DNA from: Thermococcus barossii
GTDB lineage: Archaea; Methanobacteriota_B; Thermococci; Thermococcales; Thermococcaceae
NCBI RefSeq assembly: GCF_002214465.1
Contig: NZ_CP015101.1
Span: forward strand, 999,013 to 1,063,012
Direction: 5' to 3'
Length of the DNA stretch: 64,000 nt
Below are positions 61,177 through 64,000 of the stretch, piece after piece. The notes under the pieces were generated by a model, which was given only the letters and a program-made list of their open reading frames with translations, did not search any database and was not told where the DNA came from. The position numbers were made by a program, and so were the translations under genes. How positions within the stretch are numbered: position 1 is the first letter of the stretch; each line of letters starts with the position of its first letter.

Positions 61177-63015
61177 ATGAAGGTTAGCAAGTGGAGCGAG
61201 AATCTCTTTGGGACACCAATCTTCGACCCCGTCGTGACGGCATCATTCCTGTTCCCTCTCCTGTATCTAATAGCGTTTCTCGTAATCCCAGTGCTGACGA
61301 TGCTGGCGATAGCTTTCGAGTACAACGGTCACTTCTCCTTCCACTGGTTCACAAGCATTCTGACGTCTGATTACTACATCAGCAGACCAACCGGGGAGTT
61401 TGCCAAGCTCATCACCATGCCCAGCGGAGAGCAGATATACTACGTCCAGGGAGTGGACTTTGGGGTCATCATCAACTCCCTGCTCGTCTCGGTAAGCGTT
61501 ATGATACTTACAACGATCCTCGGGACGATATTCGCCTTCGTCATGGCCCGCTATGACTTCCCTGGAAAGAACATCGTTAGAATCCTGCTCTTCGTTCCGC
61601 TTCTTGTCACTCCCTTCGTCAACGTCTTCATCGTCAAGAAGATGTTCCTCCCCAACGGCCTCATCAACTGGCTGTTCTATGACACCCTCCACATATTCCC
61701 GCACAGAATCGTCATCGACGGCCTGGTTGGCGTCATAGTGGCCCAGGCCATGACCTACTACCCCATAGTCTACCTCAACGCCTACGCGAGCTTCATCAAC
61801 ATCGACCCCACCCTTGAGGAGCAGGCAGAGAACCTGGGAAGTAGTAGCTTCCACCTCTTCAGGACGGTCACGTTCCCGCTTGCCCTTCCGGGAATAGCGG
61901 CCGGTGCAACCCTCGTTGGCATCTTCAGCCTTGAGGACCTTGCCGCGCCGATAGTCTTCCAGGGCAACCCCCTCGCCAGGAAGCTCATGTCCTTCCAGAT
62001 TTACAGCGCATTCACAAGCGGTTTCAACGTTGGCAGTCCACAGCTCGCTGCACTGGCCCTCATAATGCTCACCATCGCCATTCTGATGTTCCTTGGAATC
62101 AGGAAGTACGTCAGCCTGCGCCAGTACGCGATGCTCAGCAAGGGTGGAAGGTGGAAGCCGAGGGTCGCCAAGCCCAAGGGCTGGCAGGCGGTGCTCATAT
62201 ACCTCGTTGTCCTCCCGATGCTCCTCATCTCGATATTCCCGCAGGTGGGTGTGGTTCTCCTGGCATTCAGCGAGAGCTGGTCCGGAACGTGGCCGGAAGG
62301 CTTCACAACGGCCCACATACAGAGCATCATCACCCAGCCGGACATCGAGAGGGTCATCATGAACAGCGTCATGTATTCGACCGCGGCTATAATCGTCATT
62401 CTCCTGCTCTCTCTCACAGCGTCCTACGCCTCCAGCAGGTTCAAGAAGAGCAAGCTCGGTCCGGTTCTTGACAGTCTCTCAACAATACCCATAGCCGTCC
62501 CCGGCATCGTCATAGCCATGAGCTATTTCTTCTTCTTCGCCAAGGTGTTCCCGGACACTCCCCTCGACCCAACAAACCTGCTCGGCTTCAACCCGGCGAT
62601 GGTTCTCGTGCTGGCTTACTCCATCAGGCGTCTGCCCTTCGCGGCGCGCTCCATCTCGGCCGGAATCCAGCAGGTTCACGTGTCCCTTGAGGAGGCGGCT
62701 CTCAACCTCGGCGCCGGAAGGTGGAAGGCACTCACCGGAATCCTCATGCCGCTGATACTCCTGAACCTCCTCGGTGGGGCAATGCTGAGCTTCGTCTACT
62801 GTATGAGCGAGACCAGCGTCGGCATCACGCTTGGTTCAATAAACCCGGAGTACTACCCGATAACAGCAAGAATGGTCGAGCTGATGACGAGCGCCGTCGG
62901 AAGCGCGAACCTCGCCGCCGCGCTCGGTGTCTTCCTCATGACCGTGCAGATCATAGCCATAGTCCTCGCCAACGTGATAACCAAGCAGAGGTACTCATTC
63001 ATAGGCCTGACATGA
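61177..63015 (+). CDS. ABC transporter permease, fused double (iron(III)/thiamine type)
   Basis: 612 residues with about twelve membrane helices in two homologous halves, each with an EAA coupling motif: 'LEEQAENLGSSSFHLFRTVTFPLALPGI' in the first and 'LEEAALNLGAGRWKALTGILMPLILLNLLGG' in the second. A fused permease of this kind is typical of the FbpB/ThiP class. A periplasmic loop of about 45 residues follows the first helix. The stop is 10 bases before the ATPase ATG. Confidence 0.92.
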   Translation: MKVSKWSENLFGTPIFDPVVTASFLFPLLYLIAFLVIPVLTMLAIAFEYNGHFSFHWFTSILTSDYYISRPTGEFAKLITMPSGEQIYYVQGVDFGVIINSLLVSVSVMILTTILGTIFAFVMARYDFPGKNIVRILLFVPLLVTPFVNVFIVKKMFLPNGLINWLFYDTLHIFPHRIVIDGLVGVIVAQAMTYYPIVYLNAYASFINIDPTLEEQAENLGSSSFHLFRTVTFPLALPGIAAGATLVGIFSLEDLAAPIVFQGNPLARKLMSFQIYSAFTSGFNVGSPQLAALALIMLTIAILMFLGIRKYVSLRQYAMLSKGGRWKPRVAKPKGWQAVLIYLVVLPMLLISIFPQVGVVLLAFSESWSGTWPEGFTTAHIQSIITQPDIERVIMNSVMYSTAAIIVILLLSLTASYASSRFKKSKLGPVLDSLSTIPIAVPGIVIAMSYFFFFAKVFPDTPLDPTNLLGFNPAMVLVLAYSIRRLPFAARSISAGIQQVHVSLEEAALNLGAGRWKALTGILMPLILLNLLGGAMLSFVYCMSETSVGITLGSINPEYYPITARMVELMTSAVGSANLAAALGVFLMTVQIIAIVLANVITKQRYSFIGLT

Positions 63016-63025
63016 GGTGGTTGGG

Positions 63026-64000
63026 ATGGTTGACGTCAAGCTTGAAAACATCGTTAAAACCTTCGGAGAAACGGTCGCCCTTAAGGGGATAGACCTTCAT
63101 ATAAAAGCGGGAGAGCTGTTCACGCTGCTTGGACCCAGCGGATGTGGAAAGTCGACGACGCTGAGGATCATAGCGGGCCTGGACTTTCCGGACAGCGGAA
63201 CGATATACTTCGGCGACGAGGAGGTCACCTACCTTCCCTCCAGCAAGCGCGGAGCGGTGCTCGTCTTCCAGAACTACGCCCTCTGGCCCCACATGACCGT
63301 CTTTGACAACGTAGCCTACGGTCTCAAGCTCAAGAAGCTCCCCAAGGAGGAGATAAGAAAGAAAGTCGAGTGGGCGCTTGAGCTGGTCAAGCTCAAGGGC
63401 TTCGAGGATCGCTACCCCACCCAGCTGAGCGGTGGCCAGCAGCAGCGCGTTGCCATCGCCAGGGCCCTCGTCGTGGAGCCGAAAGTTCTCCTCCTGGACG
63501 AGCCGCTGAGCAACCTCGACGCCAAGCTCCGCCTTGAGATGCGCTCCGAGATAAGGCGCATACAGCGCGAGCTCGGCATAACGGTGATTTACGTTACCCA
63601 CGACCAGGAGGAGGCCATGGCCATAAGCGACAGAATAGCCGTCATGAACGTCGGAACCGTCGAGCAGGTGGGGACGCCGAAGGAGATATACGAGAGCCCG
63701 AGGACCGAGTTCGTGGCGAGCTTCATGGGCAAGACCAACGTCATTCCTGCAAAGGTCGTGGAGAGGAACGGCGACCGCGTTACGGTGGAGTTCGAGGGCA
63801 TAAGGCTCGATGGACTGTACTACACGGGGGAGAGCGACAACGTTGTCATAGTCATCAGGCCGGAGAGGATACAGCTCAAGCCGGTGGAGAACGCCGTTTC
63901 CTTCACCGGAACCGTTGACCTCATCGAGTACTACGGATTCTTCATAGAGGTCGTTGGCCTCTTTGGGGACACCAGGATAATCGCAAGGACCATCAGCGAC
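63026..64000 (+). CDS. ABC transporter ATPase, 3' end outside the window
   Basis: 325 codons are visible and the frame runs off the edge. Walker A 'GPSGCGKST' (36-44), Q-loop 'VFQNYALWPHMTVFDNVAYGL', signature 'LSGGQQQRVAIARALV', Walker B 'VLLLDEPLSNLDAKLR' and the switch His in 'VIYVTHDQEEAM' are all intact. A TOBE-type regulatory domain begins at about residue 240 ('GKTNVIPAKVVERNG'). It energises the preceding fused permease. GAGGTGGTTGGG precedes the ATG. Confidence 0.95.
   Translation, partial: MVDVKLENIVKTFGETVALKGIDLHIKAGELFTLLGPSGCGKSTTLRIIAGLDFPDSGTIYFGDEEVTYLPSSKRGAVLVFQNYALWPHMTVFDNVAYGLKLKKLPKEEIRKKVEWALELVKLKGFEDRYPTQLSGGQQQRVAIARALVVEPKVLLLDEPLSNLDAKLRLEMRSEIRRIQRELGITVIYVTHDQEEAMAISDRIAVMNVGTVEQVGTPKEIYESPRTEFVASFMGKTNVIPAKVVERNGDRVTVEFEGIRLDGLYYTGESDNVVIVIRPERIQLKPVENAVSFTGTVDLIEYYGFFIEVVGLFGDTRIIARTISD

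Overview
This window is chromosomal DNA of a hyperthermophilic euryarchaeon of the Thermococcales, most likely a Thermococcus. The signs are an archaellum operon in thermococcal order, archaeal ribosomal proteins S28e, L24e and L7Ae, archaeal aIF5B, archaeal-type PEP carboxylase, TmcA, AsnRS and TyrRS, proteins with CGP-CTERM surface-sorting tails, TATA/BRE promoters with many apparently leaderless genes, and GGTG/GAGGTG ribosome sites. Genes are packed, with frequent 4-base overlaps. Most of the window is GC-balanced core genome. Two AT-richer accessory patches stand out (about 14.4-17.3 kb and 35.1-37.5 kb).

Layout. 0-3 kb: two secreted or anchored surface proteins, the first cut by the window edge. 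3-9.2 kb: a DHPS-like protein, a DUF72 protein, glyoxylate reductase, an Fe-S RNA m5U methyltransferase and a DUF234 ATPase. A clear box C/D guide sRNA fills the gap between the DUF72 and gyaR stops. 9.2-14.4 kb: infB, a membrane protein that looks like a zinc-less M48 pseudoprotease, and ndk/L24e/S28e/L7Ae plus a zinc-ribbon protein. 14.4-17.3 kb: AT-rich pair of an anchored alpha/alpha-toroid protein and a secreted protein. 17.3-22.8 kb: a DUF4143 ATPase with a palindromic operator, a membrane-anchored winged-helix protein, a PAPS-reductase-like Fe-S protein and an amidohydrolase.

22.8-33.4 kb is the archaellum locus on the minus strand: an EarA-like regulator, a methyltransferase, one archaellin (arlB), then arlC-D-F-G-H-I-J, ending in a surface protein translationally coupled to arlJ. 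The arlB promoter carries a 16-bp palindrome containing TACATA on both strands. 33.8-35.1 kb is asnS. 35.1-37.5 kb is an accessory patch between asnS and tRNA-Arg(UCU), bounded by two related hairpins. It holds two membrane-protein genes, one with a frameshift, a small decayed gene and several inverted repeats.

37.6-49.9 kb: an orphan CGP-CTERM substrate-binding protein, a Na/Ca exchanger, two overlapping NYN-domain paralogues (the second lacks several acidic residues), tmcA, an S9 peptidase, a VapBC pair with an operator, a DUF1931 histone-fold protein, ppcA, a MobA-like transferase and a secreted protein. 49.9-52 kb is a biotin ECF transporter (bioY diverging from the ATPase and T subunit). 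52-58.3 kb holds a RecA-like protein without a P-loop, membrane proteins, a Ski2-like helicase with a Gly/Arg tail, an Lrp regulator and tyrS. 58.4-64 kb is a secreted CGP-CTERM protein followed by a complete ABC importer (lipoprotein, fused double permease, ATPase), the ATPase running off the edge.
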